Positions 24,221 through 37,454 are shown, counted from the first letter of the stretch. The stretch is 64,000 nucleotides of DNA from Unio delphinus (GCA_029339505.1 JAQISU010000097.1:4210001-4274000); one strand, 5' to 3'. Numbers and translations: made by a program. Notes: generated by a model not told the origin, from the sequence alone.

Positions 24221-24335
24221 AAAATATGCATATATTGTATAGAATGAGGTAAAAGATTTGCTAGTTCTTGTGGAGCAATAGTTGATATGGTAGAATCTTA
24301 ATACTGACAAGAATGACTCTTGAATTAAAAACAGT

Positions 24336-25289
24336 ATTTAAACTGTTTATTGACCAATAACCAGTGCCATGATATAAATTTTTTTTTATTGACCAATGAC
24401 CAGTGCCATGATCAATAAACTGTCTATTGACCAATGACCAGTGCCATGATCAATAAACTGTATACTGACCAATGACCAGTGCCATGATCAATAAACTGTC
24501 TATTGACCAATGACCAGTGCCATGATCAATAAACTGTCTATTGACCAATGACCAGTGCCATGATCAATAAACTGTCTATTGACCAATAACCAGTGCCATG
24601 ATCAATAAACTGTTTATTGACCAATGACCAGTGCCATGATCAATTAACTGTCTATTGACCAATGAACAGTGCCATAATCAATAAACTGTCTATTGACCAA
24701 TGACCAGTGCCATGATCAATAAACTGTCTATTGACCAATAACCAGTGCCATGATCAATAAACTGTCTATTGACCAATGACCAGTGCCATGATCAATAAAC
24801 TGTTTATTGACCAATAACCAGTGCCATGATCAATAAACTGTTTATTGACCAATGATCAGTGTCATGATCAAATAAACTGTCAATTGACCAATAACCAGTG
24901 CCATGATATAAAAAAAGTTTATGGACCAATGACCAGTGCCATGATCAATAAACTGTATATTGACCAATGACCAGTGCCATGATCAATAAACTGTCTATTG
25001 ACCAATGAACAGTGCCATGATCAATAAACTTTCTATTGACCAATGACCAGTGCCATGATCAATAAATTGTCTATTGACCAATGACCAGTGCCATGATCAA
25101 TAAACTGTTTATTGACCAATGACCAGTGCCATGATCAATAAACTGTCTATTGACCAATAACCAGTGCCATGATAAAAAACCTGTATATTGACCAATGACC
25201 AGTGACATGATTAATAAGTTGTCTATTTGTCCAATAGCAAGTGCCATGATCAATAAATTGTATATTGACCAATGAACAGTGCCATGATC
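24336..25289. repeat. 38-bp minisatellite, about 25 copies
   Basis: Unit TATTGACCAATGACCAGTGC then CATGATCAATAAACTGTC. Variants include AATAACCAG and AATGAACAG, distributed through the array. Confidence 0.97.
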
Positions 25290-25517
25290 TATTGGAACAT
25301 ACAAACATAGCTATTGGAACATGTAAACATAGCTATTGGAACATGTAAACATAGCTATTGGAACATACACACATAGCTATTGGAACATACACACATAGCT
25401 ATTGAAACATATAAACATAGCTATTGGAACATGTAAACATAGCTATTGGAACATACACACATAGCTATTGGAACATACACATATAGCTATTGGAACATGT
25501 AAACATAGCTATTGCCC
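25290..25517. repeat. 22-bp minisatellite, about 10 copies
   Basis: Unit TATTGGAACATGTAAACATA plus GC. It abuts the 38-bp array without a gap. Two variants (ATGTAAACA and ATACACACA) alternate in blocks. Confidence 0.97.
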
Positions 25518-26224
25518 AGCCTAAGATGAAAGTAATAAAAAAGAGTTTTAGGATAATAATTAAAAAAGTATTTTTTAAAAAATGAAGATGAGTGAGTTAA
25601 AAACAAGTTTGAACATAATAATACCCAATAAACTGTATTTTAACAAAATTTAGATTCTGCTACAATTTTTGAACCCATGACCTCTTGTTTGGCAACCATG
25701 CCATGCAGCAAGACAAATGTGGCTGTTTAGATATAAGATGTTGACACAGTTGTGTCATTGGGTTTGGGCCATAAGGGGATGGATTCAGAGAGGAAGGTTG
25801 GATGGGGGTGTTCTTTATGTTGTTTACAATGTGAAGGGAGGAAACTTGCTAGGATAGTGTTTTTTTTTATCACTATTGTGTGTCTGAAGCAAAATGGATA
25901 CAAATCTGGACAATTTCAATTTGTTATGCATTTATTGCCACCATGCTAAAATCATGATTACAACACCTAAGCTCTGGCCACAGCTATTCTTTTTTGTTGG
26001 TCATAAAAATCATTTTTCCATTTTCTTTTTAACAAGAACAAAAAAGGCATTAGATTTGAAATGTTTTGATAAAGTATCATTTTTGCATCTTTCCTCAAAC
26101 ATTTTCACAGAAAAGATCATTTTTCACCCTATTACCAACCAGTATGAAATTATGTGTGGGTGGAGATTAGGTGTTGGCTTATTGGAACTTGTGCAATTAA
26201 CAGATGAAAGGAGACAATAATAGC
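25518..26224. other. No gene recognised; worn tRNA-like head on - strand near 25660-25725
   Basis: On the - strand GAGGTCATGGGTTCAAA matches the box B side of SINE-2, without a clear body. An open stretch of 108 codons at 25894-26220 (+) has no motif I can name. Confidence 0.4.
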
Positions 26225-26229
26225 CAATA

Positions 26230-26367
26230 ATTGAACCTGCAGAAAATGTGGTATCACACATAACAAAAACCTTGAATTATCTACTCTATTTTAGAACAGA
26301 TATCAGTTACCAATAGTTAATGGTAAACTAGAGCTAACAGTAGACACTGGTTATTGGCAAATGACAG
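26230..26367 (+). pseudogene. Possible gag-pol remnant: zinc knuckle then protease
   Basis: One frame reads TCRKCGITHN (the start of a CCHC knuckle), a single stop, then in the same frame LPIVNGKLELTVDTG. The last part fits the strand before, and the catalytic triad (DTG) of, a retroviral-type aspartic protease. The match is short, the second Cys of the knuckle is not visible, and a SINE interrupts what follows. Confidence 0.35.
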
Positions 26368-26379
26368 TTGGAAGTAGGT

Positions 26380-26637
26380 TGTTGTTGTTGTAGTAGGGTT
26401 TAATGCCATTTTTCAACACAAGATAGGCTATACATGGCAGCCAGTATTAAAGGTGGAGGAAGAACCTGGGGAGAACCCCGGAAAGAACCACCCATGAGAA
26501 GCTACTCAGGCAAGCTTATCACATACCCATATTTGCCGAATCCGAGACTCAATGCCGGCAGATAGAGGTGAAATGGCAGTGATCCATAATAGAGAGCACT
26601 TTAGACCACTCGCCCACTTGGGGCCACTTGGGGCCAC
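26380..26637 (-). mobile_element. SINE-1 copy 3, near full length
   Basis: On the - strand it runs from GGCCCCAAGTGG through a worn box B region to TTAAACCCTAC and a CAA-rich tail. The exact 12-bp target duplication TTGGAAGTAGGT is at 26368-26379 and 26638-26649. The head end shows a small GGGGCCACTT triplication. Confidence 0.9.
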
Positions 26638-26804
26638 TTGGAAGTAGGTACAATGTGGACAATTCATCAATATTCCTGATGTACCATACTTAAGTTGTGG
26701 ACACTGCAGATCATACACCTGATGATAGGATATTAAAACACAGCACAGTGATGTACTGTCATTATAAACAATGGTTACATGCAATGTAGTCTATCCTTTA
26801 TCTA

Positions 26805-26897
26805 TGTTGGTCTCAGCCGGGTCTTAGCTTGGTCTTAGCTTGGTCTCATCTTGGTCTTAGCTTGGTCTCAGCTTGGTCTTAGCTTGGTCTCAGCTTG
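26805..26897. repeat. 11/22-bp repeat (TTGGTCTTAGC), about 8 copies
   Basis: TTGGTCTTAGC and TTGGTCTCAGC alternate. Confidence 0.93.
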
Positions 26898-28236
26898 CCA
26901 ATGATTTGTAACTGAAAGCTGCCATTCCATTTAATTACCTATGACTTTGGTGCTCTCCAGGATATTTTTGTTTGCAAAACAGGGTGCAGGTAAATCAAAA
27001 CAAATCTTTATCAACTGTTCTATCTACATAAAAACAAATTTTCTTACATTATACCTATGTTATTAATCCCATGGTCCAGTTTATAAAGATTTTTTAAAAA
27101 AAATCAACATTTCTATTTCAATTGCCAGAATCTTATCTGTAATGGAAATATAACACTGTCAGATTTTTAATCTGTGATTTCAATTGCTACATTGATAATA
27201 CACATTAAGCTAATCACTAATTGTAATTGATAATCCTTAATACTAATGAATAATCCCTAATCACTCTACCAAGCACAGCATGTGACAATTAAAGGAAAAA
27301 GTTGTAGAAAGATATCTCTTTGGGATTCTACAAATTAATCTTTTTTAATTCTTTCTCATATTCTATTCCAATTTTTGTACATAGTAATGAATTACATTGG
27401 TCGCGTAATCTATTTAGCCATGTGTTTCATTAACACCTAGGTCAGCCTATGTTGGGCAATGTGTCCTTGAGAATGCCACTTAGCTCCATGATAAAATTAA
27501 TAATATGGTGATAAAAAAACAATGAACTACCAATAATGTTATATACCGAGAATCATTTGACAGTTTCTGAAACACATTCAGTGTAATTTTTATGGGAGAC
27601 ATTGTTTTAACATTCCTTACTTAGCAATGTTGGTTTAAAAATAGGTACATTAGTGAAAAGAACAAAACTTTATAACAATCAAATGTTGTTTAATGATTGT
27701 AACTTGTTTGCAGAAAACATAAAAGTGATATAACAAGGCAAAATACATGTCTGTCAGTACAAAAATCTTTTCTTTTAATGATGAAAGGTTACACTATTTC
27801 TCCCATGATGAGATCTATGGCTAGACCATTAAATTTGTCAACTTAAAGTGCATGTACAAAAATGCCCTAATTAATAAAGAAGAAAAATCCTTTCCCACGT
27901 AAACATCGGCCCAAACCTTTTAAAAAGCAGGCAAGGTCACATCCACGATCAAAACATTCCTGAAATAACATTTGACCTTGACCCTATGATCCAAAGGTTC
28001 AGACATCATATCACAAAATGCCTTTGCTTCCTAATTATTTATCCAACACAATAAGCAAGGTTGCCATGTTTACACAAGTGAAGGGATTAGCTGAATTTAC
28101 TGTCTCCGAGTGAATGTATTAATGACCCTGCATGTGCCTCTCTTTGATGCAGGAACTGTCCTTTTCAATTATATTACAAATTTCCACATCTGTGCTAAAG
28201 AGGACTGATTAGCAGGATTTTTCTGTTAATTCAAAG
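26898..28236. other. No gene seen
   Basis: AT-rich DNA. A TGACCTTGACC word occurs at 27971-27982. No frame recognised. Confidence 0.55.
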
Positions 28237-28634
28237 AATGTGTGACAGTGTGCATGTCCAAATGTCACAATGAATGGGACTGAAGATGGGGAAGCTGAAA
28301 AGAACTGGTTAATTCTGAATGTGTGACAGTGTGCATGTCCAAAAGTCACAATAAATGGGACTGAAGATGGGGAAGCTGAAAAGAACTGGTTAATTCTGAA
28401 TGTGTGACAGTGTGCATGTCCAAAAGTCACAATGAATGGGACTGAAGATGGGGAAGCTGAAAAGAACTGGTTAATTCTGAATGTGTGACAGTGTGCATGT
28501 CCAAAAGTCACAATAAATGGGACTGAAGATGGGGAAGCTGAAAAGAACTGGTTAATTCTGAATGTGTGACAGTGTGCATGTCCAAAAGTCACAATAAATG
28601 GGACTGAAGATGGGGAAGCTGAAAAGAACTGGTT
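28237..28634. repeat. 81-bp minisatellite, 4.9 copies
   Basis: Nearly perfect copies of an 81-bp unit (GTGTGACAGTGTGCATGTCC at one end, GGGAAGCTGAAAAGAACTGG at the other). Because 81 is 27 codons, the - strand stays open for 153 codons with a 27-residue repeat. Nothing outside the array extends this frame, so it is listed as a repeat. Confidence 0.95.
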
Positions 28635-29084
28635 CCAGCACACATTAGCTGATTTACTTATAAAGTTCAATAAAACTTTCTTTAATAAGTAAAAGTTTAT
28701 TTTTAGGGAAGTAATGTTTTAAATTTTTGAGATAGTGAATAGTCTTTTGTCATCCAATACACATAAAAAAATAAATCTGGATCCATTATACTTTTTATTT
28801 CCATTATACACATATATAACTTAAGGAACAATTTCATGGCAGTACTTGGGATGTTTTTACTGGAACTGTTAGATTTAGTTTTAGAAAAAAGAAGATATTT
28901 CTTAGAAACTGAATTCTTTCAAGCAATGAGGTATTAGCAAAGATTGATAACTGTAGATGGTAAAGAGTTTTTGTGGGGAACAATTTTTCTTTTCGGTAAC
29001 TGTGTCCAGAACTGATGATCTTTTGACCCCAAAATTGATAGTGTTCTTCCTCATTCCATTGCAAGACGGTGTGTGTGATTTTTA
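28635..29084. other. No gene seen
   Basis: AT-rich unique DNA. Confidence 0.55.
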
Positions 29085-29205
29085 AAAAATTCAGTCATAT
29101 CGCTACAATGTCTGCAGAGTGGCAGTTTATAGTGATGTCTAGCACTGAGGCATCATGCTGTAGACATGTAGCATGAATTCCCAACCAATCACATTATCCT
29201 GACAT
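29085..29205 (-). mobile_element. SINE-2 fragment (3' body)
   Basis: On the - strand: TACATGTCTACAGCATGAT, CAGTGCTAGACATCACTAT, CTGCAGACATTGTAGCGA. It matches the 10.1-kb copy closely. No head. Confidence 0.75.
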
Positions 29206-29818
29206 CAGATCCACCAGTACTAACACTAACCTCTTAATGCTAAGTGCCAAGTGAGGCATTCTGTAGTATGACTTGGCTGGGCCTCTGCTGTGTGAAAAAA
29301 TCATGTTGTGACACCTGTAGCACTGTGTACACTATTCTGCTGTGTTGTTCAGGGATGTCTATTTCATATTTTGCTGTGTTGTTCAGGGATGTCTATTTCA
29401 TTATCATTCACTAGCACTGTCATTAGTCTGCTTCTGTCACTTGAATTTTATCAGCAAATTCCTTTGAAAATTCGTGATTTGCAGTGGGAATGATCAAGTA
29501 TGGTTCAGATATTTATTGACTTATCTAAAACAAAGATTTGAAGATGCTGGCATTCAGTGATTTTTTACCCAAGGTAAGAACTCTAGAAACATCCAGTAAC
29601 TGTATACTACATATATGAAATTTGTAAGGTAGTCCGAAATAATTTCATACATGTACTATCAATAAAGAAAAAAACTACAACCAGCAGCGCCTATATATAA
29701 AATAAGGTTGATAATTTTCTTTCCTGTTTTGTTGATTTGCTTGTCAAGCAATTGTCTTTTTTATCTTTTCTTCTTATCATCCTTTTTCAATAACAATCTA
29801 TCTGAAGGCATTCATTTA
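29206..29818. other. No gene seen
   Basis: AT-rich DNA with a 27-bp near-duplicate at 29334-29400 (TGCTGTGTTGTTCAGGGATG occurs twice). No real frame. Confidence 0.55.
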
Positions 29819-30264
29819 GAAATCATGCTGTTAATTTCTAGTATACCTATTAAGAATCATGCTCTTAAATTCTAGTATACATCTTAAGAATCATGCTGTT
29901 AAATTCTAGTATACCAATTAAGAATCATGCTGTTAAATTCTAGTATACCTATTAAGAATCATGCTGTTAAATTCTAGTATACCAATTAAGAATCATGCTG
30001 TTAAATTCTAGTATACCTATTAAGAATCATGCTGTTAAATTCTAGTATACCTATGAAGAATCATGCTGTTAAATTCTAGTATTCCTATTAAGAATCATGC
30101 TGTTAAATTCTAGTATACCTATTAAGAATCATGCTGTTAAATTCTAGTATACCTATTAAGAATCATGCTGTTAAATTCTAGTATACCTATTAAGAATCAT
30201 GCTGTTAAATTCTAGTATACCAATTAAGAATCATGCTGTTAAATTCTAGTATACCAATTAAGAA
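29819..30264. repeat. 34-bp minisatellite A, about 13 copies
   Basis: Unit ATTAAGAATCATGCTGTTAA then ATTCTAGTATACCT. It also occurs at 36465-37030 and, as a diverged subfamily, at 35100-36464. Confidence 0.97.
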
Positions 30265-30654
30265 GAATCACACATTATGTGTGGTATATCAAATGAGAAT
30301 CACACAATTTAATGTAATATAGTAAATAAGAATTTTAATTAAAATGATTTAGTTTTAAACATAAAACATCTAAAAAAATATATTAATTTGGAATTGAATG
30401 CAATTGCTTGGTCATGCAAGTAAGTCATGATCATAAAATATATCATAACTTTATCCACAAAAAATAATTTCAGAAACATTCTGGAGATATAAAATACAAA
30501 TTATTTCTGTTGCTGTTAATTTTTTTTTGTGTAGATATGGTCTATAATTTAATAGTGACACGCCAAGCTTACATTATTGATATCATTTATCCTAAATTAT
30601 CTCATTTATTTCAAAATCGAAACCAATAATTTGCGAGAGAATGAAAGTTGTAAT

Positions 30655-31650
30655 AATAGGGGTAAATGTATCATTATAATTAATGGCTGTATCCAGAGAA
30701 TGAATGATTTATAAATGTATCATTATAATTATTAGCTGTATCCAGAGAATGATAGGATTTATAAATGTATCATTATAATTAATGGCTGTATCCAGAGAAT
30801 GATAGGATTTATAAATGTATCATTATAATTATTAGCTGTATCCAGAGAATGATAGGATTTATAAATGTATCATTATAATTATTAGCTGTATCCAGAGAAT
30901 GAAAGGATTTATAAATGTATCATTATAATTATTAGCTGTATCCAGAGAATGATAGGATTTATAAATGTATCATTATAATTATTAGCTGTATCCAGAGAAT
31001 GATAGGATTTATAAATGTATCATTATAATGATTAGCTGTATCCAGAGAATGATAAGATTTATAAATGTATCATTATAATTATTAGCTGCATCCAGATAAT
31101 GAAAGGATTTATAAATGTATCATTATAATTATTAGCTGTATCCAGAGAATGAAAGGATTTATAAATGTATCATTATAATTATTAGCTGTATCCAGAGAAT
31201 GATAGGATTTATAAATGTATCATTATAATTATTAGCTCTATCCAGAGAATGAAAAGATTTATAAATGTAACATTATTATTAATGGCTGTATCCAGAGTAA
31301 AAGCTTTATAAATGTGTCATAATATGGGTTGTATCCATAGAATGAAAGGATTTATAAATGTATCATTATAATTATTACCTGTATCCAGAGAATGAAAAGA
31401 TTTATAAATGTATCATTATTATTAATGGCTGTATTCATAAAATGAAAGGATTTATAAATGTATCATTATAATTATTAGCTGTATCCAGAGAATGAAAGGA
31501 TTTATAAGTGTATCATTATAATTAATGGCTGTATCCAGAGAATGAAAGGATCTATAAATGTATCATTATAATTATTGGTTGTATCCAGAAAATGAAAGGA
31601 TGTATAAATATATCATTTTAATTATTGTTTGTATCCAGAGACTGAAAAAT
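30655..31650. repeat. 50-bp minisatellite B, about 20 copies
   Basis: Unit TTTATAAATGTATCATTATA then ATTATTAGCTGTATCCAGAG and AATGATAGGA. Shorter in copy 2 (37455-37905). Confidence 0.96.
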
Positions 31651-31809
31651 ATGTTATGAGATGGGATGTAATCAGGGAATGAAAACATTAATAAATATAT
31701 CATTGTTAGGGCTGTATATAAAGAAAGAAAAGATTTATAAATGTATCATATGGGTTGTACCTAGAGAATGAAAGCATTCATAAATGTCCATCATGATTAT
31801 AACTGTCTC

Positions 31810-33655
31810 CAGAGAAAAAAATATTTATTAATGTATTATATCGGCTGTATCCAGGGAATAAAAGATTAAAAAATGTATCACCATATGGACTGTATCCAGG
31901 GAATGAAAGATTAAAAAATGTATTACCACATGGGTTGTATCCAGGGAATCAAAGATTAAAAATGTATCACCATAGTGACTGTATCCAGGGAATCAAAGAT
32001 TACAAAATGTATTACCACATGGGCTGTATCCAGGGAATAAAAGATTAAAAATGTATCACCTTATGGACTGTATCCAGGAAATCAAAGATTAAAAAATGTA
32101 TTACCACATGGACTGTATCCAGGGAATCAAAGATTAAAAAATGTATTACCACATGGGCTTTATCCAGGGAATAAAAGATTAAAAAATGTATCACCTTTTG
32201 GACTGTATCCAGGGAATCAAAGATTAAAAAATGTATTACCACATGGACTGTATCCAGGGAATCAAAGATTAAAAAATGTATTACCACATGGGCTGTATCC
32301 AGGGAATAAAAGATTAAAAAGTGTATCACCATATGGACTGTATCCAGGGAATCAAAGATTAAAAAATGTATTACCACATGGGTTGTATCCAGGGAATCAA
32401 AGATTAAAAAATGTATCACCATAGTGTCTGTATTCAGGGAATCAAAGATTAAAAAATGTATTACCACATGGGCTGTATCCAGGGAATAAAAGATTAAAAA
32501 ATGTATCACCATATGGACTGTATCCAGGGAATCAAAGATTAAAATATGTATTACCACATGGACTGTATCCAGGGAATCAAAGATTAAAAAATGTATTACC
32601 ACATGGGCTGAATCCAGGGAATCAAATATTAAAAAATGTATTACCACATGGGCTGTATCCAGGGAATAAAAGATTAAAAAATGTATCACCATATGGACTG
32701 TATCCAGGGAATCAAAGATTAAAAAATGTATCACCATAGTGACTGTATCCAGGGAATCAAAGATTAAAAAATGTATCACCATAGTGTCTGTATTCAGGGA
32801 ATCAAAGATTAAAAAATGTATTACCACATGGGCTGTATCCAGGGAATCAAAGATTAAAAAATGTATCACCATATGGACTGTATCCAGGGAATCAAAGATT
32901 AAAATATGTATTACCACATGGACTGTATCCAGAGAATCAAAGATTAAAAAATGTATTACCACATGGGCTGAATCCAGGGAATCAAATATTAAAAAATGTA
33001 TTACCACATGGGCTGTATCCAGGGAATAAAAGATTAAAAAATGTATCACCATATGGACTGTATCCAGGGAATCAAAGATTAAAAAATGTATCACCATATG
33101 GACTGTATCCAGGGAATAAAAGATTAAAAAATGTATTACCATATGGACTGTATCCAGGGAATAAAAGATTAAAAAATGTATTACCATATGGACTGTATCC
33201 AGGGAATCAAAGATTAAAAAATGTATTACCACATGGGCTGTATCCAGGGAATAAAAGATTAAAAAATGTATTACCATATGGACTGTATCCAGGGAATCAA
33301 AGATTAAAAAATGTATCACCATATGGACTGTATCCAGGGAATCAAAGATTAAAAAATGTATTACCACATGGGCTGAATCCAGGGAATCAAATATTAAAAA
33401 ATGTATTACCACATGGGCTGTATCCAGGGAATAAAAGATTAAAAAATGTATTACCACATGGACTGTATCCAGGGAATCAAAGATTAAAAAATGTATTACC
33501 ACATGGGTTGTATCCAGGGAATAAAAGATTAAAAAATGTATTACCACATGGACTGTATCCAGGGAATCAAAGATTAAAAAATGTATTACCACATGGACTG
33601 TATCCAGGGAATCAAAGATTAAAAAATGTATTACCACATGGACTGTATCCAGAGA
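31810..33655. repeat. 45-bp minisatellite C, about 41 copies
   Basis: Unit AGATTAAAAAATGTATTACC then ACATGGACTGTATCCAGGGA and ATCAA. Since 45 is a multiple of three and the unit lacks a stop in one frame, the - strand is open for 530 codons (32045-33637) with a 15-residue period. An 8-unit (360-bp) higher-order repeat is visible at about 32410-32670 versus 32770-33030. Confidence 0.97.
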
Positions 33656-34086
33656 ATGAATACATTAATAATTGCATGAAATGATAAATACAGCTTCTGA
33701 AAAAAAGTGGGAAGAAATTGTATTAATGAATAGAGCAGTCTTTAATCATGTCCAGTTCAAGACTGAGTTTTCCATTGTTCTAAAACTAATCATCTAGTTT
33801 TTGAGGCAGAAAAGAGAGGTGTAATTTATTAACACAAAGGCAATTTTGCTGAAGAAAGACACCTTCTTCATGGTGTTTAATACCATAATAAAAAATGTTA
33901 CAAGTTTGATTTAAACCTGGAAATTAATTAATTAATTAAATTAATCATAAAATATCTAAAATACTCAAGATCACAAATATGCACCGGCTTTCTGACGAAT
34001 ATCTTGACACATGGGAACACTCAAGATAAAAAACTGGCTTTCTAAAAATATTTCTTCACACACCAGGGAAAACCACTGTGGTTTGG

Positions 34087-34527
34087 TCCAGTACAAGGTA
34101 GCTAAAAATAACTCAAAACAAAACACAACTTAGTATTCTAAAAGCCCAACTTCTACCGAATAGCTCACTCCAAAACATAGTTTATATACCTGTTTTTACG
34201 TAAACAAGAAAAAGTCACATGATCTTCTAGAATTTCAGAACAAATTTATGTTAAAAAACTCATGTACCCACCGTATGACCCAACTAAAATAGAAAGATGC
34301 TTATACAAAGCTCCATAATGTCCTTGGAACCAACCAATCATTTTAAAAGCTTATTTACAACTCTGAAGCCAGGTCAGAAATGAGGTCAACACACCTGGTG
34401 TTTATTCTGTAAAGTACAGGTCACCCCCCCCCCAATGAATGAATCTTAAACTTAAAATGCCAAATTTGAAACTAATAAACAAACAATAAAAAAAAATATA
34501 AATGACTTATCTCAAATATATGTAACA
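34087..34527 (-). mobile_element. Truncated solo LTR (twin of 39192-39999)
   Basis: It matches the solo LTR of copy 2 from CCAGTACAAGGTA to the TGTAACA end, but about 370 bp at one end are missing and the junction is directly GTTTGG-TCCAGTAC. The flanking GTTTG after the end corresponds to the GTAT target repeat of copy 2. Confidence 0.85.
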
Positions 34528-35096
34528 GTTTGTTGGACTAACAATTTAAATGTTCCAGGTTTGAATACTTTAATGATCAGCCCAGCTAAAGTGCTGTGGT
34601 GTTTTTCTGGGAAATTTCACTTTACTCCAATTTCCGATACACACTTTCATGTACTGATGTTGTACCCTTAAACCAAACAACAGAATCTTTGAAAGATTGT
34701 TACCCAGATCACATTTATTCTCAAACCAAAATAACAGTCACCAGAAACAGAAAATAACCAAAAAGCCTCACCACAATGAAAAAAAACAAATCTCCAAGCT
34801 TATGCAACTTTTAGAAAGAAGTGAACATTAATCATTTTAGTTTTGATTTAATCTACTGAGTGTCTTAGAAATATTGTATTCCTTTACATTTTCAATTACA
34901 ATTATAGTAATTGGTACCATCAAATAATAGTTTTTAAAAAATTCAGAATCAAGTGAAAGTTACCTTTTTGTGCACATATATAGGATAGGAATTATTTCAT
35001 TTTCTGCCATTTATTTGAATAAAATATGTACTCATGTATTTTGCTGACTAACTGGGTACATGAATGATTACTTACTTTATTCCTCCATGTTTGATA
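34528..35096 (+). mobile_element. SINE-3-like tRNA head piece, then unique flank
   Basis: GTTGGACTAACAATTTAAATG followed by CAGGTTTGAATAC resembles the box A to box B part of a tRNA-derived SINE. In copy 2 the other half of box A lies on the far side of the solo LTR. The rest is unique duplicated flank. Confidence 0.5.
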
Positions 35097-35099
35097 ATA

Positions 35100-36464
35100 C
35101 TAATTAAGAATCACACTATTCATTCTAGAATACCAATTAAGAATCACACTATTCAGTCTTTTTTTTCAATTAAGAATCACACTATTTCTTTCTGGTATAC
35201 CAATTAAGAATCACACTATTCATTCTAGTATTAAGAATCAGAATATTCAGTTTATTTATTCAATTAAGATTCACATTAATTATTCTAGTATACCAATTAA
35301 GAATTAAACTATTCAGTTTATTCAATTAAGAATCACACTATTCATTCTAGTATACAATTAAGAATCACACAATTCATTCTAGAATACCAATTAAGAATCA
35401 CACTATTCATTCTAGAATACCAATTAAGAATCACACTATTCATTCTAGAAAACCAATTAAGAATCACACTAATTATTCTAGTATACCAATTAAGAATTAA
35501 ACTATTCAGTTTATTTATTCAATTAAGAATCACACTATTCATTCTAGAATACCAATTAAGAATCACACTATTCAGTCTAGTATACCAATTAAGAATCACA
35601 CTATTCATTCTAGAATACCAATTAAGAATCACACTATTCAGTCTAGTATACCAATTAAGAATCACACTATTCATTCTAGAATACCAATTAAGAATCACAC
35701 TATTCATTCTAGAATACCAATTAAGAATCATACTATTCAGTCTATTTTTTCAATTAAGAATCACACTATTCAGTCTATTTTTTCAATTAAGAATCACACT
35801 ATTCATTCTAGTATACCAATTAAGAATCACACTATTCAGTCTAGTATACCAATTAAGAATCACACTATTCATTCTAGAATACCAATTAAGAATCACACTA
35901 TTCAGTTTATTTATTCAATTAAGAATCACACTATTCATTCTAGTATACCAATTTAGAATCATACTATTCAGTCTATTTTTTCAATTAAGAATCACACTAT
36001 TCAGTCTATTTTTTCAATTAAGAATCACACTATTCATTCTAGTATACCAATTAAGAATCACACTATTCATTCTAGTATATCAGTTTAGAATCACACTTTT
36101 CAATTTTAGTATGCAAATCAAGAATCACACTATTCAGTTATTATCTCTATTAAAAATCACATTATTCACATTAACATATCATTAAAGAATTACACTTTTC
36201 AATTCAAGCATTTCAATTAAGATTTCACATTATTCATTTGAGTATATCAATTATGAATTACACTATTCACGTATGTCAATTAAAATCATAATATTCATTC
36301 TATTATACGAATTAAGAATTACACTATTCATTCTAGTACATCAATTAAGAATCACACTATACAGTCTAGTATACCAATTAAAAAGCACACTATTCATTCT
36401 AGTATACCATATAATAATCACATTATTCGTTTAATATACCAATTGAAAAGCACACTATTCTTTC
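35100..36464. repeat. 33-bp minisatellite A', about 40 copies, between the duplicates
   Basis: Unit CAATTAAGAATCACACTATT then CATTCTAGTATAC. It is a sister subfamily of minisatellite A (ATCACACTATTCA versus ATCATGCTGTTAA) and bridges the two segmental copies. The edges are strongly diverged. Confidence 0.95.
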
Positions 36465-37030
36465 TAATATACCTATTAAGAATCATGCTGTTAAATTCTA
36501 GTATACCTATTAAGAATCATGCTCTTAAATTCTAGTATACCTAAAAATGAATAATCATGCTGTTAAATTCTAGTATACCTATTAAGAATCATGCTGTTAA
36601 ATTCTAGTATACCTAAAAATTAATAATCATGCTGTTAAATTCTAGAATACCAATTAAGAATCATGCTGTTAAATTCTAGTATACCTATTAAGAATCATGC
36701 TGTTAAATTCTAGTATACCTATTAAGAATCATGCTGTTAAATTCTAGTATACCTATTAAGAATCATGCTGTTAAATTCTAGTATACCTATTAAGAATCAT
36801 GCTGTTAAATTCTAGTATACCAATTAAGAATCATGCTGTTAAATTCTAGTATACCTATTAAGAATCATGCTGTTAAATTCTAGTATACCTATTAAGAATC
36901 ATGCTGTTAAATTCTAGTATACCTATTAAGAATCATGCTGTTAAATTCTAGTATACCTATTAAGAAGAATGCTGTTAAATTCTAGTATACCAATTAAGAA
37001 GAATGCTGTTAAATTCTAGTATACCTATTA
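36465..37030. repeat. 34-bp minisatellite A in copy 2, about 16 copies
   Basis: Same unit as at 29819. Two interruptions with ACCTAAAAATTAATAATC-type variants. Confidence 0.96.
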
Positions 37031-37454
37031 AGAAGAATCGCAGCATTATGTGTGGTATATCAATTGAGAATCACACAATTTAATGTAATATAGTAAATAA
37101 GAATTTTAATTAAAATGATTTAGTTTCAAATGTAAAACATCTAAAATATATATTAATTTGGAATTGAATGCAATTGCTTGGTCATGCAAGTAAGGCATTG
37201 CTTTGCAATTAGGTTTACAGTTTCTCACAAGAAGTCACGATCGTAAAATATATCATAACTTTATCCACAAAAAAATCATTTCAGAAACATTCTGGAGATA
37301 TAAAATACAATTATATCTGCTGCTGTTAATTTTTTCGTGTAGATATGGTCTATAATTTAACAGTGACATGCCAAGCTTACATTATTGATATCATTTATCC
37401 TAAATTATCCCATTTATTTCAAAATCGAAACCAATATTTTGCAAGAGAATGAAA

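Larger units (their letters stand above)
29819..35096. repeat. Segmental duplication, copy 1 (5.3 kb)
   Basis: The order is: 34-bp array, unique segment (30266-30650), 50-bp array, 42/45-bp arrays, and unique flank (33656-35096) with an LTR remnant and a SINE-like piece. The same order recurs at 36465-40571. Unique parts match closely (for example AATTGCATGAAATGATAAAT at 33671 and 38770). Both copies end at CTCCATGTTTGATA. Confidence 0.93.

Noticed and set aside
24336..25517. CRISPR-like look of regularly spaced repeats
   Set aside because: There are no unique spacers, the units are contiguous minisatellite copies, and the DNA is eukaryotic.
25894..26220. 108-codon + strand frame
   Set aside because: Low-complexity Phe/Leu-rich text without domain, splice context or repeat-family match.
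28209..28670. 153-codon - strand frame with a 27-residue repeat
   Set aside because: The period of 81 bp keeps frame by arithmetic. The frame starts and ends with the array, and there is no signal, domain or flanking exon support.
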